This document shows positions 1 through 8,747 of a stretch of DNA of 53,320 nt, piece after piece. The first letter of the stretch is position 1; each line of letters begins with the position of its first letter. The DNA is from JAWXTK01 sp044433645. GTDB taxonomy: Bacteria; Bacteroidota; Bacteroidia; Bacteroidales; Rikenellaceae. The stretch is from assembly GCA_044433645.1 (NCBI GenBank), contig JAWXTK010000016.1, positions 1-53,320 of the forward strand. Direction: 5' to 3'. Under the pieces are notes generated by a model. That model was not told where the DNA came from, searched no databases, and saw only the letters and a program-made list of their open reading frames with translations. The translations under genes were made by a program, and so were the position numbers.

Positions 1-13
1 AATTTTATCGCTT

Positions 14-60
14 AGGCGGAATAAATTTGAGCCTGGCTCCGATTTGTTTCGCCTTTTCTT
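14..60 (+). terminator. Long imperfect hairpin, probable terminator of an off-window gene
   Basis: Bases 14-33 and 35-54 form an inverted repeat that pairs at 16 of 20 positions, with three of the four mismatches being G-T wobbles. It is followed by a T-rich tail (54-60). No gene lies to its left inside the window, so it most likely ends a rightward gene beyond the left edge. The remainder of 61-141 holds nothing I can name. Confidence 0.45.
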
Positions 61-141
61 ATGTCCCTATAGTTTCTTGACCTCAATTCAGTTGCATTTG
101 CAGGTTGAATTCAGCAATTAATCTAACATACAAAATTAAAT

Positions 142-177
142 AAAAAAGCAGAATACCATATAACATCCTGCTTTTTT
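142..177 (-). terminator. Terminator of the sulfatase 1-2 operon
   Basis: Ten-base perfect arms (142-151 and 168-177) ending in A/T runs on both sides lie directly downstream of the leftward sulfatase stop codon. The hairpin could also work on the other strand. Confidence 0.65.
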
Positions 178-179
178 TA

Positions 180-1694
180 CTATTTTTTTGCAAAGAAATT
201 ATTGTAATAAGGCGTTAAATCTAATTGGTCTTCAAGCTCAACTTGCATTTTCTGCAAATCTGCAAATAGCGCATCTATAGTTTTGCGATATTTAGCATCG
301 CCTGCCAAATCATTTAATTCTTTAGGATCTTTTTTCATATCATAAAGTCTCACCGTATTAGCACTAGGATAGATTATAAGTTTATAATCCTCAGTCCTAT
401 ACATACGTTGCAGACCAACATAAGCGCAGTAAACAGCTTTTTGAGCGGCATCGCTAGTTTTTGCGCCTTTAGCTAGAGGCAACAGCGATTTAAAATCAAC
501 CTCAGAGAGTTTGTCGCTACCTGCGATATCCATAGCCGTAGCCATAGCATCTTGCAGATAATACATACCCTTAACATCGCGTTTTTTCACGCCTGGACCC
601 ACTATAAAGAAGGGCACACGTATGCTGGCATCATACATATTTTGTTTACCTGCAAAGCCGTGGTCGCCCACTGCTAGACCGTGGTCAGCTGTAAAGATGA
701 TATAGGTATTATCCATTTGTCCTGCTGCCTCAAGTGCATCTAGAATACGTCCAATTTGGTTATCCATATAGCTCGTAAGTGCATAATATTCCTTACGAGT
801 TACCTGCACCGAGTATTTAGTACGTGGATTAGGCAAGAGTCTTTCATCGCGAAGTGAGTTATAATTTGCACCTATTTGCGCATGATAAGGATATACTTCT
901 TGGAAGTTTTCGGGCACAGCCATTTTATCTGCGTCATACATATCAAGATATTCCTGAGGTGATTGACGTGGATCGTGAGGAGCCGTAAAACCTATATACA
1001 TAAAGTAAGGATTATCTTTTTTAGTAGCTGTCTCGATAAAGCTCAGTGCATCATCAGCCAACACTTTACACCAGTGTTCGCCACCCTCCCATTGGCCACC
1101 TATGCTCTTATCAGCTGCATGCCATGCATCCTTATGATTAGGGTCAAAGTGACGGCCATTAGGCGATTTAGCACTCACAGCATAAGAATCTGCCACTGTA
1201 CCAGGCATACCTGATCGTATGTTTTGAGTTACATCAAAAATCTTAGCTGGGTCTTGCGTAACGTGCCATTTACCTGCCATGTAAGTGTCATAACCAGCCT
1301 CTTTCATATAGTCTGACCAGAAAGGTGCAATTTTAACTTTATTAGGCACATAAGCAGCTGCATCTTTAGGCCAGTTACCTGCAAGTTTCAGCTTGGCAGG
1401 AGTAGCACTTGCAGCGCGCCAAATATACTTACCTGTGTTAAGCATAGTACGGCTAGCAAGCGACACGGCTGGCGAGAAAGCACCCTGATTAAACACATGA
1501 GTAAAGTTAGCTGCTTTTTTGTGTAATCTATCAAGATTAGGAGTTTTAATCTCATCATTCCCTAATGCGCTCACTGCATCATAAGTTAAATCATCGGCAA
1601 TAATAAATACCACATTAGGTTTTTTCTCGGCGTTGGCTAGCATAGTAAGCGCACACGAGAAGCCTAGGGTTAATATTAATTTGTCTTTTAACAT
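180..1694 (-). CDS. Secreted serine-type sulfatase (sulfatase 1)
   Basis: This 504-residue protein is a sulfatase of the alkaline-phosphatase fold (S1 family) that hydrolyses sulfate esters, probably on glycans, after export. Visible features are an N-terminal signal peptide (about 1-22, ending ANA), paired metal-ligand aspartates D34-D35, the active-site signature S78-L-A-S-R82 followed by TG, a GKWH block at 141-144, H240, and the metal-binding D337-H338. The catalytic residue is Ser, which is normally converted to formylglycine by a radical-SAM anaerobic maturase; no such gene is in this window. Position 80 is Ala instead of the commoner Pro, which the family tolerates. It lies 15 bases after sulfatase 2 and is its close paralog (same length to the active site), so the two were probably duplicated in tandem and are cotranscribed. 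The substrate cannot be read from the sequence. Confidence 0.93.
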   Translation of the reverse strand: MLKDKLILTLGFSCALTMLANAEKKPNVVFIIADDLTYDAVSALGNDEIKTPNLDRLHKKAANFTHVFNQGAFSPAVSLASRTMLNTGKYIWRAASATPAKLKLAGNWPKDAAAYVPNKVKIAPFWSDYMKEAGYDTYMAGKWHVTQDPAKIFDVTQNIRSGMPGTVADSYAVSAKSPNGRHFDPNHKDAWHAADKSIGGQWEGGEHWCKVLADDALSFIETATKKDNPYFMYIGFTAPHDPRQSPQEYLDMYDADKMAVPENFQEVYPYHAQIGANYNSLRDERLLPNPRTKYSVQVTRKEYYALTSYMDNQIGRILDALEAAGQMDNTYIIFTADHGLAVGDHGFAGKQNMYDASIRVPFFIVGPGVKKRDVKGMYYLQDAMATAMDIAGSDKLSEVDFKSLLPLAKGAKTSDAAQKAVYCAYVGLQRMYRTEDYKLIIYPSANTVRLYDMKKDPKELNDLAGDAKYRKTIDALFADLQKMQVELEDQLDLTPYYNNFFAKK

Positions 1695-1709
1695 ATCTTT
1701 ATTTTTTTA

Positions 1710-3188
1710 TTAGTTTGCAGCTTTAAAAGCCTCGTAGCAAGGTTTGATATTAAATTTATCACCTGTTTTCGCTTGAAGTTCAAGCAATTTAGCAAACAAT
1801 TCATCCATTGTTTTGCTGTATTTTTTATCGCCTGCTAGGTCGTTAAGCTCGTTAGGATCTTTTTTGATGTTAAACAATTTCACAGCGTTAGCTTTAGGAT
1901 AAAGTATCATTTTGTACTCCTCCGATCTAACCATACGTTGCAAGTTTTGGTAAGCACCATACACTGCATCGTTGACTGCATCGCTAGTTTTAGCACCTTT
2001 AGCAAGTGAAAGAAGAGATTTAAAATCAACTTGATTTACTGCATCGCTACCTGCGATTTCAAGTGCAGTAGCCATAGCATCTTGAAGATATACCATGCCG
2101 TCAACTGTAGTTCCTGCTTTAATGCCAGGGCCCGAGATGAATAATGGTACACGCATAGTCTCGTCATACATATTTTGTTTACCAGCCAAGCCGTGACCTC
2201 CAAGCGAAAGACCGTGGTCTGCTGTGAAGATAATATAAGTATCCTTCATTTGGCCAGCTTTCTCCAAGGCATCTAACATAATACCTATCTGAACATCCAT
2301 GTGAGTGATAAGCGCATAGTATTCTTTTCTTGAGACTTGTACAGAATATTCTGTTCTAGGATATGGAAGTAGTCTCTCATCACGCAAAGAGGTTGAAGGT
2401 GCACCCATTTCAACATTGTGTTTATACACTGGCATAAAGCTTTTAGGCACTGCGATATCTTCTGCTTTGTATTTATCAAGAAATTCTTGAGGTGATTGGC
2501 GAGGGTCGTGAGGAGCATTAAATCCTAAGTACATAAAGTAAGGATCTTTATCCTTAGAGGCTTGTTTAAAGAATCCCAAAGCATCATCTTTAAGCACTTC
2601 ACTCCAGTGTTTTCCACCTTCCCAATAGCCACCTATTGATTTATCAGATGCCGACCATTTATCTTTTTTCTTGGGGTCAAACGCGCGTCCTACTGCATTT
2701 TTTTCAGATGCTGCATAAGCCGAGTTATTTGTTTTTGGCATACCACTTCTAACATTTTTGGTAACATTAAAAATCGTCGTTGCAGCAGTTGAAACGTGCC
2801 ATTTACCTGCCATATATGTTTTATAACCAGCCTCTTGCATATAGTTACCCCAGAATTTTGTAGGCTCAGCCTCTGTTCCAGCTTGTTTTTTACCTTTTCT
2901 AGCAGGTACTCTCCAAATATATTTACCCGTATTAAGCATAGTACGGCTAGCTAGCGACACAGCTGGCGAGTAAGCACCTTGGTTAAAAGCGTGAGTAAAG
3001 TAAGCGCCTGATTTGCGCAAACGGTCTAAGTTTGGAGTTTCGATAATATCGTCACCTAAATCTGCCATAGCGTTATAAGCTAGGTCATCGGCGATAATAA
3101 ATACTACGTTTGGTTTTTTTTCTGCATTAGCAACCAAGCTTAATGCACATGAAAAGCCTAAGCTTAATAATAGTTTATCTTTTATCAT
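1710..3188 (-). CDS. Secreted serine-type sulfatase (sulfatase 2)
   Basis: This 492-residue S1-family sulfatase is a paralog of the next gene downstream, with a nearly identical signal peptide (about 1-22) and active-site segment. It carries D34-D35, the S78-L-A-S-R82 signature with TG six residues later, a GKWH block and a C-terminal TADHG metal motif. It is shorter than its neighbour mainly through a loss after the active-site helix (around residues 95-110), a region that often shapes substrate choice, so the pair may differ in specificity; this is inference. It is probably the first gene of a two-gene unit with sulfatase 1. A hairpin terminator for sulfatase 3 sits immediately upstream, and a TAnnTTTG-like box lies inside that hairpin's loop. 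Confidence 0.93.
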   Translation of the reverse strand: MIKDKLLLSLGFSCALSLVANAEKKPNVVFIIADDLAYNAMADLGDDIIETPNLDRLRKSGAYFTHAFNQGAYSPAVSLASRTMLNTGKYIWRVPARKGKKQAGTEAEPTKFWGNYMQEAGYKTYMAGKWHVSTAATTIFNVTKNVRSGMPKTNNSAYAASEKNAVGRAFDPKKKDKWSASDKSIGGYWEGGKHWSEVLKDDALGFFKQASKDKDPYFMYLGFNAPHDPRQSPQEFLDKYKAEDIAVPKSFMPVYKHNVEMGAPSTSLRDERLLPYPRTEYSVQVSRKEYYALITHMDVQIGIMLDALEKAGQMKDTYIIFTADHGLSLGGHGLAGKQNMYDETMRVPLFISGPGIKAGTTVDGMVYLQDAMATALEIAGSDAVNQVDFKSLLSLAKGAKTSDAVNDAVYGAYQNLQRMVRSEEYKMILYPKANAVKLFNIKKDPNELNDLAGDKKYSKTMDELFAKLLELQAKTGDKFNIKPCYEAFKAAN

Positions 3189-3203
3189 AATTGTATAATT
3201 AAA

Positions 3204-3250
3204 AAAATGTCGTTACTATTAACAAAATTAGTTAATAATAACGACATTTT
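3204..3250 (-). terminator. Twenty-base-pair hairpin terminator after sulfatase 3
   Basis: Arms 3204-3223 and 3231-3250 pair with a single mismatch around a 7-base loop (3224-3230). On the minus strand the hairpin is followed by a run of T. It should end sulfatase 3 transcription before sulfatase 2. Confidence 0.75.
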
Positions 3251-3269
3251 AAAATTATCTATCTAAAAA

Positions 3270-5093
3270 TTAGTTCATTTTTTCGATATATACATAGTAA
3301 GGAGGATATTTAACTCCGTTCTCATCAATAAAGTAAGCGTCAAGATCAAAACGACCGTCAGGCATTTCAACAACATAGTCTTGAGAAGATGAATCCATTT
3401 TAACTGCACGAGACATAGAGTATTTACCTATGCTCATATCAGCTTTTACGAAGTTAACTTGTTTAGCCTCTGGAGTGTTTCTTTCAATCTCAACAGATTT
3501 AGGAATACCTGCCACAACGCTGTTAAATTTAAGACCACTTTCTTTAGGATAACGGCACAAGCTAATTTTGTATTTACCCTCCACAGCGATTTCAATTTTG
3601 AAAATACCAAGAGGATTGTTAGCGCTAAGAGCACCTACGTGAGTGATAGCTGCTGTGCTTTCAGTGTGCATATCGTGAGCTGAAATTCTAACTGGGTTTT
3701 CAGGTCCACCAGCTACGATATAACCGTAACGCTCATTTACACCTTCTGATTTAAGATCTGCCCACCAAGCATCGTAATCTGCTCTAAGTTTTTTAACAAC
3801 TTCTGGGTGCTCAGCTGCAATATCAGTAGTTTGCATAGGATCTTTTTGGATATCATAAAGAGCTTTACCGTTAATCAAACGCCATTGTTGAGTCATAACA
3901 GATGATTTCAACCATTTAACAAGGTTGCGACGACGTTGAGAGTCAACTATGATAGTTCTATCTTCCCATTTAGCGTCTTTGTTTTTAAGAAGAGGCATAA
4001 AGCTTTTACCGTCAAGTTTTTTCTCTGGCAAGCCTTTTTTAAGACCCAACAAATCAACCATAGTAGGCAAAAGGTCGATGTGAGAAGTAAGTTTGTCGAT
4101 ATCATAACCACCTTTAAGGTTTCCGTCAGGATATTTGATAAAGAAAGGCACACGGTGACCTCCGTCATACTCAGAGTTTTTGTTACCACGACGACCTCCA
4201 TTGTGACCTTGTTCTACATTACCTTGTTTTTTGTAACCATGAGCTGTACCATTATCAGTCATAAACATAATGATAGTGTTATCCTCAAGGCCAAGTTTTT
4301 TAAGTTCTTCAACCAAGATACCGTAGTTATCATCAATGTTAGTAATCATACCGTAGAAACGTTGTTGACCTTCATTGATTTTTTTGTTACCTTTATACAT
4401 GTTGTAATATTTCTCAGGCACGTTAAGTGGTGCGTGAGGAGCATTAACTGGGATGTAACAGAAGAAAGGTTTATCTTTGTTTTCTTTGATAAATTTGATA
4501 GCCTCACCAAAGAATACGTCAGTACAGTAACCTTCATATTTTTCCCAAACGCCATTGTGACGATAGTGGTCATCAAAATAATCATTCATCCAATAGTCAG
4601 GACCTTGAGTGATACCACCACCACCGTGAACCAAAACTTCTTGGAATCCTTTGTCCTCTGGACGAGATGGGTAGTTGTCACCTAAGTGCCATTTACCAAA
4701 GATACCACAAGTGTAACCATTAGCTGTAAGTACATCAGAAAGAGTAGTTTCGTCTTCCCAAAGTAGGCTACGACCACCAATAGTGTGCCATACACCAACT
4801 CTGTTAGAGTAACGACCAGTAAACAAAGCCGAACGCGAAGGCGCAGAAGTAGGCGATACGTGAAACTCTGTCATACGAACTGCATCAGCGTGCAATTTGT
4901 CTAAATTAGGAGTTTTAATCACTTCATTACCGTGGCAAGCAAGGTCACCATAACCTTGGTCGTCAGTCAAAATATAGATAACATTAGGTTGTTTTTTGCT
5001 AGCAGCATCAGCCTCTTGGCAAGATAGAGCTAGAGCAAACAAACCCGTAACAGGAAGCACATAAGTGCCAAACTTAGAATTTGTACTAGACAT
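3270..5093 (-). CDS. Secreted arylsulfatase-type sulfatase (sulfatase 3)
   Basis: This S1-family sulfatase has about 607 residues from the chosen start. The frame is open for 20 further codons upstream, but that stretch lies in the spacer and would place a hydrophobic extension before a normal signal peptide, so I use the ATG at 5093. Residues 1-30 look like a signal peptide. D44-D45, the classical S83-A-P-S-R87 active-site signature followed by FTG, GKWH at 133-136, H220 and D280-N281 are all present. After the catalytic domain there is a C-terminal extension of about 130 residues, rich in beta-strand pattern, shared with sulfatase 4. Formylglycine maturation by an anaerobic maturase encoded elsewhere is expected. 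The gene is flanked on both sides by hairpin terminators, so it is probably its own transcription unit. Substrate unknown. Confidence 0.93.
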   Translation of the reverse strand: MSSTNSKFGTYVLPVTGLFALALSCQEADAASKKQPNVIYILTDDQGYGDLACHGNEVIKTPNLDKLHADAVRMTEFHVSPTSAPSRSALFTGRYSNRVGVWHTIGGRSLLWEDETTLSDVLTANGYTCGIFGKWHLGDNYPSRPEDKGFQEVLVHGGGGITQGPDYWMNDYFDDHYRHNGVWEKYEGYCTDVFFGEAIKFIKENKDKPFFCYIPVNAPHAPLNVPEKYYNMYKGNKKINEGQQRFYGMITNIDDNYGILVEELKKLGLEDNTIIMFMTDNGTAHGYKKQGNVEQGHNGGRRGNKNSEYDGGHRVPFFIKYPDGNLKGGYDIDKLTSHIDLLPTMVDLLGLKKGLPEKKLDGKSFMPLLKNKDAKWEDRTIIVDSQRRRNLVKWLKSSVMTQQWRLINGKALYDIQKDPMQTTDIAAEHPEVVKKLRADYDAWWADLKSEGVNERYGYIVAGGPENPVRISAHDMHTESTAAITHVGALSANNPLGIFKIEIAVEGKYKISLCRYPKESGLKFNSVVAGIPKSVEIERNTPEAKQVNFVKADMSIGKYSMSRAVKMDSSSQDYVVEMPDGRFDLDAYFIDENGVKYPPYYVYIEKMN

Positions 5094-5139
5094 TTTAAAA
5101 ATGTATTTAATTAATAAATTTATGTTAAGCAAAAAAACA

Positions 5140-5173
5140 AAGAACCACCCCACTTTTTAGTGAGGTGTTTCTT
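5140..5173 (-). terminator. Terminator after sulfatase 4
   Basis: Arms 5140-5154 and 5159-5173 pair with one mismatch and one wobble. They are followed, reading leftward, by a long T run (A run at 5131-5137 on the plus strand). Confidence 0.7.
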
Positions 5174-5220
5174 ATATAATACAAAGTTGCAATTTTTTAT
5201 TTATTTTTCCAAATAAAACA

Positions 5221-7059
5221 CTATTTAATCTTTTCGATATATAAATAATAGCTAGGATAAACAGTGCCTTTCTCGTCATAGAAACGAGCATCCAAATCAT
5301 AGCGACCTTTTTTCATATCAAATGTAAAGTCCATAGAAGATTTACTCATATCAACTTTACTTTCGGCCTTGTGTTTGCCAATTTCTATTGTAGAGCGAGT
5401 GTAAATCTTAACTTCTGATTTTGGTCTTGGGTCTTCGATTTCTTTGGTTTTAGCTATGGCTGCTACCTCACTATTAAATTTATAACCAGTCTCAAGTGGG
5501 TAACGACACAGGCTAAATTTGTATTTACCATCCTCTTTAATTTCAATTTTGAAGATACCTTGTCCTTTACCAGCTTTAAGTGGTACGTTTTGATTGCTCA
5601 AACCTTTTTGCTTAGTGTGCATATCGTGAGTATTGATTCTCACAGGGTTTTCATCACCTCCAGCCACGATATAACCAAATCTATTGTTAACATCTTCTTC
5701 GACTGCTATTTCGTCCCAGATTCTGTTATATTCAGTAAGTAAACGTTTTACAACATCAGGGTGCTCAGCCGCGATATTTGTTTGTTGACGAGGGTCAGCC
5801 TCGATATCATAAAGAACTTTAGCACCTAGCAAACGCCATTTACCACTCATCACAGCTGTTTTTCTCCATTTAGCGATAGTCGCCTCACGTTGAGAATCTA
5901 CATAAAGTATCCTATCTTCCCAATCAACTTTTTTGCCTTCCAAAAGTGGAACAAGCGATTTTCCGTCAAATTTCTTAGTTGGCAAGCCTTGTTTAAGGTC
6001 TAGGTAATCTATCATCGTAGGCAAGAAGTCGATGTGAGCCGTAAGCGTGTTGATATCTTTACCACCTGTTAGACCTCCGTCTGGGTAGCGAATAAAGAAA
6101 GGCACACGGTGACCACCGTCTAGGTTAGAGTTTTTAGTACCTTCACGGCCTCCGTTTGTTCCATATATTTTACCACCTTCTTTCATAACCCTATAACCAC
6201 GAGCCGTACCATTGTCTGTCATAAAGATAATGATAGTATTGTCGTCTATGCCTAGGTCTTTAACCTTGTTCATCAGCAAACCAAAGTTATCATCCACGGC
6301 AGTTATAAGCGCATAAAATCTTTTTTGGTAAGAAAGTATCTCCTTGCTCGATTGATACATATCTAAGTATTTCTGAGGCACATTAAGTGGCGCATGAGGA
6401 GCATTCACTGGAATATAACAGAAGAAAGGTTTGTCTGCTTTCACATTTTTTTCCATGAAACTCATGGCCTCGCTAAAGAAGATATCTGTACAATATCCTT
6501 TATATTGTTTCCACTCACCATTGTGGCGATAGTGGTCGTCAAAGTAGTCATTATCCCAATAATCAGGTCCTTGGCCTACTCCACCACCACCGTGGATTAC
6601 AACCTCATCGAAACCTCTATCATCTGGACGTGAAGGGTAGTTATCACCCAAGTGCCATTTACCAAAGATACCACAACTATAACCATTAGATGCTAGCACT
6701 TGAGATAAAAGAACCTCGTCTTCCCATATTAAGCTACGGCCATTGATAGTATGCCATACACCCACACGATTAGAGTAACGTCCCGACATAAGACCCGAGC
6801 GCGAAGGCGCCGAGGTTGGGCTCACGTGAAACTCTGTAAAACGCACAGCATCTGCATGGAGAGCATCAAGGTTTGGAGTTTTAATCACTGTGTTACCATG
6901 GCAAGCAAGGTCACCGTAACCTTGGTCGTCAGTTAATAGGAAAATGATGTTTGGTTGTTTACTTTTCTTTTTTGCTGCTTGGGCCTCTGTTGCGCTCACG
7001 CAAAGTGAAAGAAGTCCAACACTTGGCAACAAATAGGATTTGAGTCTTGAATTTATCAT
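5221..7059 (-). CDS. Secreted arylsulfatase-type sulfatase (sulfatase 4)
   Basis: This 612-residue S1-family sulfatase is a close paralog of sulfatase 3. It has a signal peptide (about 1-28, ending AQA), D44-D45, the S83-A-P-S-R87 signature, a GKWH block, the NAPHAPLN segment with its metal-site His, and a TDNGTARG metal motif. The same C-terminal extension follows the catalytic domain, containing the sequence YIVAGG and a conserved LCRYP block. It is probably a secreted or periplasmic glycan desulfatase. It is the first gene of the sulfatase group, and its upstream region (7060-7137) holds no box I can call with confidence. Conservation between sulfatases 3 and 4 is high across the full length, implying fairly recent duplication. 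Confidence 0.93.
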   Translation of the reverse strand: MINSRLKSYLLPSVGLLSLCVSATEAQAAKKKSKQPNIIFLLTDDQGYGDLACHGNTVIKTPNLDALHADAVRFTEFHVSPTSAPSRSGLMSGRYSNRVGVWHTINGRSLIWEDEVLLSQVLASNGYSCGIFGKWHLGDNYPSRPDDRGFDEVVIHGGGGVGQGPDYWDNDYFDDHYRHNGEWKQYKGYCTDIFFSEAMSFMEKNVKADKPFFCYIPVNAPHAPLNVPQKYLDMYQSSKEILSYQKRFYALITAVDDNFGLLMNKVKDLGIDDNTIIIFMTDNGTARGYRVMKEGGKIYGTNGGREGTKNSNLDGGHRVPFFIRYPDGGLTGGKDINTLTAHIDFLPTMIDYLDLKQGLPTKKFDGKSLVPLLEGKKVDWEDRILYVDSQREATIAKWRKTAVMSGKWRLLGAKVLYDIEADPRQQTNIAAEHPDVVKRLLTEYNRIWDEIAVEEDVNNRFGYIVAGGDENPVRINTHDMHTKQKGLSNQNVPLKAGKGQGIFKIEIKEDGKYKFSLCRYPLETGYKFNSEVAAIAKTKEIEDPRPKSEVKIYTRSTIEIGKHKAESKVDMSKSSMDFTFDMKKGRYDLDARFYDEKGTVYPSYYLYIEKIK

Positions 7060-7137
7060 AATAATTTTTTAAGTTATGCAATTAATTATCAATTTTTCAA
7101 TATAAAATAAGCGCAAACAATAGCTATTCCAAAACGT

Positions 7138-7213
7138 TAGTGGCTAGGTGCTAGTTGCTAGTCGCGGCCCTCACGCCGGGCAGGCGCGACTAGCAACTAG
7201 CAACTAGCAACTA
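7138..7213. repeat. Large palindrome built from a 7-base tandem repeat
   Basis: Arms 7138-7166 and 7185-7213 are inverted copies that agree at 27 of 29 positions; the inner 17 bases (7150-7166 with 7185-7201) are perfect. Each arm is a degenerate tandem array of the heptamer GCTAGTT or its complement. The loop (7167-7184) is GC-rich and itself contains a 4-base stem, GCCC with GGGC. Base composition differs sharply from the AT-rich flanks. It lies in the spacer between the sulfatase and ExbD genes, just beyond the ExbD terminator. Confidence 0.8.
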
Positions 7214-7215
7214 AA

Positions 7216-7252
7216 AAAAACGAGCGACTTCTTTCGAAAGTCGCTCGTTTTT
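7216..7252 (-). terminator. Terminator of the ExbB/ExbD operon
   Basis: Perfect 15-base arms (7216-7230 and 7238-7252) have a GC-rich core and A/T flanks, 19 bases after the ExbD stop codon. The A/T flanks allow it to act in both directions. Confidence 0.85.
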
Positions 7253-7270
7253 AACTTAAAATAGGATACT

Positions 7271-7741
7271 CTAGTAACCCAAAGTCAGCGATGCTGCATA
7301 ACTTACTTTAAGCGCATTAGCACGACGCAGCTCTTGCTTAACGTCTGTGATTATACCCATACGAGTGTTTTGGTCAGCTTTGATACACACTGTCATCGAA
7401 GCACGATCCATCTCAGATAGTTTGTCACGCTCAGTTGCAATGTAGTTAAGTATCTCTGAGGCGTAACTATAACTGTCGTTAAGCTGAATACGTGGTGCTG
7501 TACCAACTCTAGGAGCCATAGCATCTGTTGGAGGGCCTATGTAAATGTAGCTCACCAAAGATTTCTTTTCTAATTTCTGAACCTCTGTTGCACTTGGCAA
7601 AGTGAATTTCACAATTAGCTCTTGCTCTCTCATGGTAGTTGTAACCATAAAGAAGAACAGTAGCATGAAAATGATATCAGGCAAAGAGGCTGTTGATATT
7701 GCGGGTGTACCTTTGCCACCCTTTTTCTTCATTACTGCCAT
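7271..7741 (-). CDS. exbD: ExbD/TolR-family proton-channel subunit (second copy)
   Basis: This 156-residue protein has one N-terminal transmembrane helix (about 20-42), preceded by a basic Lys/Gly-rich cytoplasmic tail. The conserved intramembrane aspartate is D22 in the sequence LPDIIF; in this family it carries protons and drives conformational change in the partner TonB-like protein. The rest is a periplasmic domain. It is the last gene of a four-gene unit (ExbB, small membrane protein, ExbD, ExbD), beginning one base after the stop of the preceding ExbD, so translation is probably coupled. Two ExbD paralogs following one ExbB is common in Bacteroidetes; no tonB gene follows here, so the energised partner must lie elsewhere. 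Confidence 0.9.
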   Translation of the reverse strand: MAVMKKKGGKGTPAISTASLPDIIFMLLFFFMVTTTMREQELIVKFTLPSATEVQKLEKKSLVSYIYIGPPTDAMAPRVGTAPRIQLNDSYSYASEILNYIATERDKLSEMDRASMTVCIKADQNTRMGIITDVKQELRRANALKVSYAASLTLGY

Positions 7742-7742
7742 C

Positions 7743-8315
7743 TTAATCTATATTACGTGGTTCTGCTTCTGATATTTTCAAAGGCACTGCTGTTTGTATA
7801 GCCTTTCTTTCTTTACGCTCAAGATCCTCAAATTTCTTGTTAAAGTATTTGATTGAGGCTTCGTCACGAATTTCGTTAAACGCACGTGTTAACTCATTTT
7901 GCACCATTAAATAGGTGTTGTAGCTAGTACCACGGTCATTTTGAAGCGACACAATACCTTTACTTACCGGGAAGTTTCCAATCAAATCTATTTTGGTTGG
8001 CTGCATTTCTGGCAGTGTAGCAAGATTTTGTGGATTTTGAATAAAGTTTTTGACTTTGTCTTTCAACTGAGTGATATCCATTTTTTCACCACCGACCATT
8101 ATCATATCGAATTTAGATACAAACACAAGCAAGATATTACGTTTTTGAACGTTAATCGCTTCTTGTTGTTGATCTGGATCAGGCATAGGAGGCAAAACCC
8201 TCTGCAAACCTGAATCGACATTCATGGTAGTAGCTACAAGAAAGAATATCAGCAGTAGAAAGGCAATATCGGCCATTGAACCTGCATTAATTTCTTGAAG
8301 TTTTCTTCCAGCCAT
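7743..8315 (-). CDS. exbD: ExbD/TolR-family proton-channel subunit (first copy)
   Basis: This 190-residue ExbD-like protein has a short cytoplasmic N-terminus, one membrane helix (about 13-33) with the essential-type aspartate D16 in SMADIAFL, and a periplasmic domain longer than in the second copy. The C-terminal 40 residues are strongly charged and possibly helical (a KKFEDLERKERKA stretch). It should assemble with the upstream ExbB pentamer and use proton motive force to power outer-membrane transport. It lies 24 bases after the small membrane protein gene and one base before the second ExbD gene. Confidence 0.9.
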   Translation of the reverse strand: MAGRKLQEINAGSMADIAFLLLIFFLVATTMNVDSGLQRVLPPMPDPDQQQEAINVQKRNILLVFVSKFDMIMVGGEKMDITQLKDKVKNFIQNPQNLATLPEMQPTKIDLIGNFPVSKGIVSLQNDRGTSYNTYLMVQNELTRAFNEIRDEASIKYFNKKFEDLERKERKAIQTAVPLKISEAEPRNID

Positions 8316-8339
8316 TATTCTAAATTTAAACTGTCTGTG

Positions 8340-8741
8340 TTATTTTAATGTATTTCTAATCTCACCTCCAATAACAACTAGAATTGTAGATGCTAGAACA
8401 AAGTAAGTAGCGTAAAGTCCCATGTCGCTAAGTTTTAGCTCAGTAGGATTTTCAAAGAAGCCACCAGCTGAATTAACAACAGGAGCATCACTAGCCAAAG
8501 CATAAGCAACACCAAATACTAGTGCAACAATAGCTACTCCTATTAGAGAGCCTACTGCACCTTTTGGATTGCTAATCAAATTTACAATAGGGGCGATAAC
8601 CACCACGGCTACTGTAAGACCAAGCAAAATATAAGCCCAGAATAGCATAGCATCAACGTCGGCAAAGCCAGCGAAGAACACAGCTACTACAATAACTGAT
8701 ATTGCAAGGAAAAGATATTTAATTATTGATAAATATTTCAT
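8340..8741 (-). CDS. Small integral membrane protein between ExbB and ExbD
   Basis: This 133-residue protein has four predicted membrane segments (roughly 7-27, 31-52, 65-82 and 108-126) and almost no soluble domain. I do not recognise a named catalytic family. Its place, 6 bases after exbB and 24 before the first exbD, matches a conserved unnamed component often found at this position in Bacteroidetes ExbB/ExbD clusters. A role as accessory or assembly subunit of the proton-driven motor is inference from position only. Confidence 0.75.
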   Translation of the reverse strand: MKYLSIIKYLFLAISVIVVAVFFAGFADVDAMLFWAYILLGLTVAVVVIAPIVNLISNPKGAVGSLIGVAIVALVFGVAYALASDAPVVNSAGGFFENPTELKLSDMGLYATYFVLASTILVVIGGEIRNTLK

Positions 8742-8747
8742 AGCCTA

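Noticed and set aside
104..117. The 14-base sequence GTTGAATTCAGCAA occurs here and again at 30132-30145
   Set aside because: In a 53 kb window several exact 14-base matches are expected by chance, and the contexts differ.
3936..4685. A 249-codon rightward open frame antisense to sulfatase 3
   Set aside because: It lies wholly inside a well-supported sulfatase gene, has a low-complexity Val/Thr/Phe/Ile composition and no recognisable domain; it is a shadow of codon usage.
5094..5153. N-terminal extension of sulfatase 3
   Set aside because: It would place an extra hydrophobic segment ahead of a normal signal peptide and starts inside the sulfatase 4 terminator hairpin.
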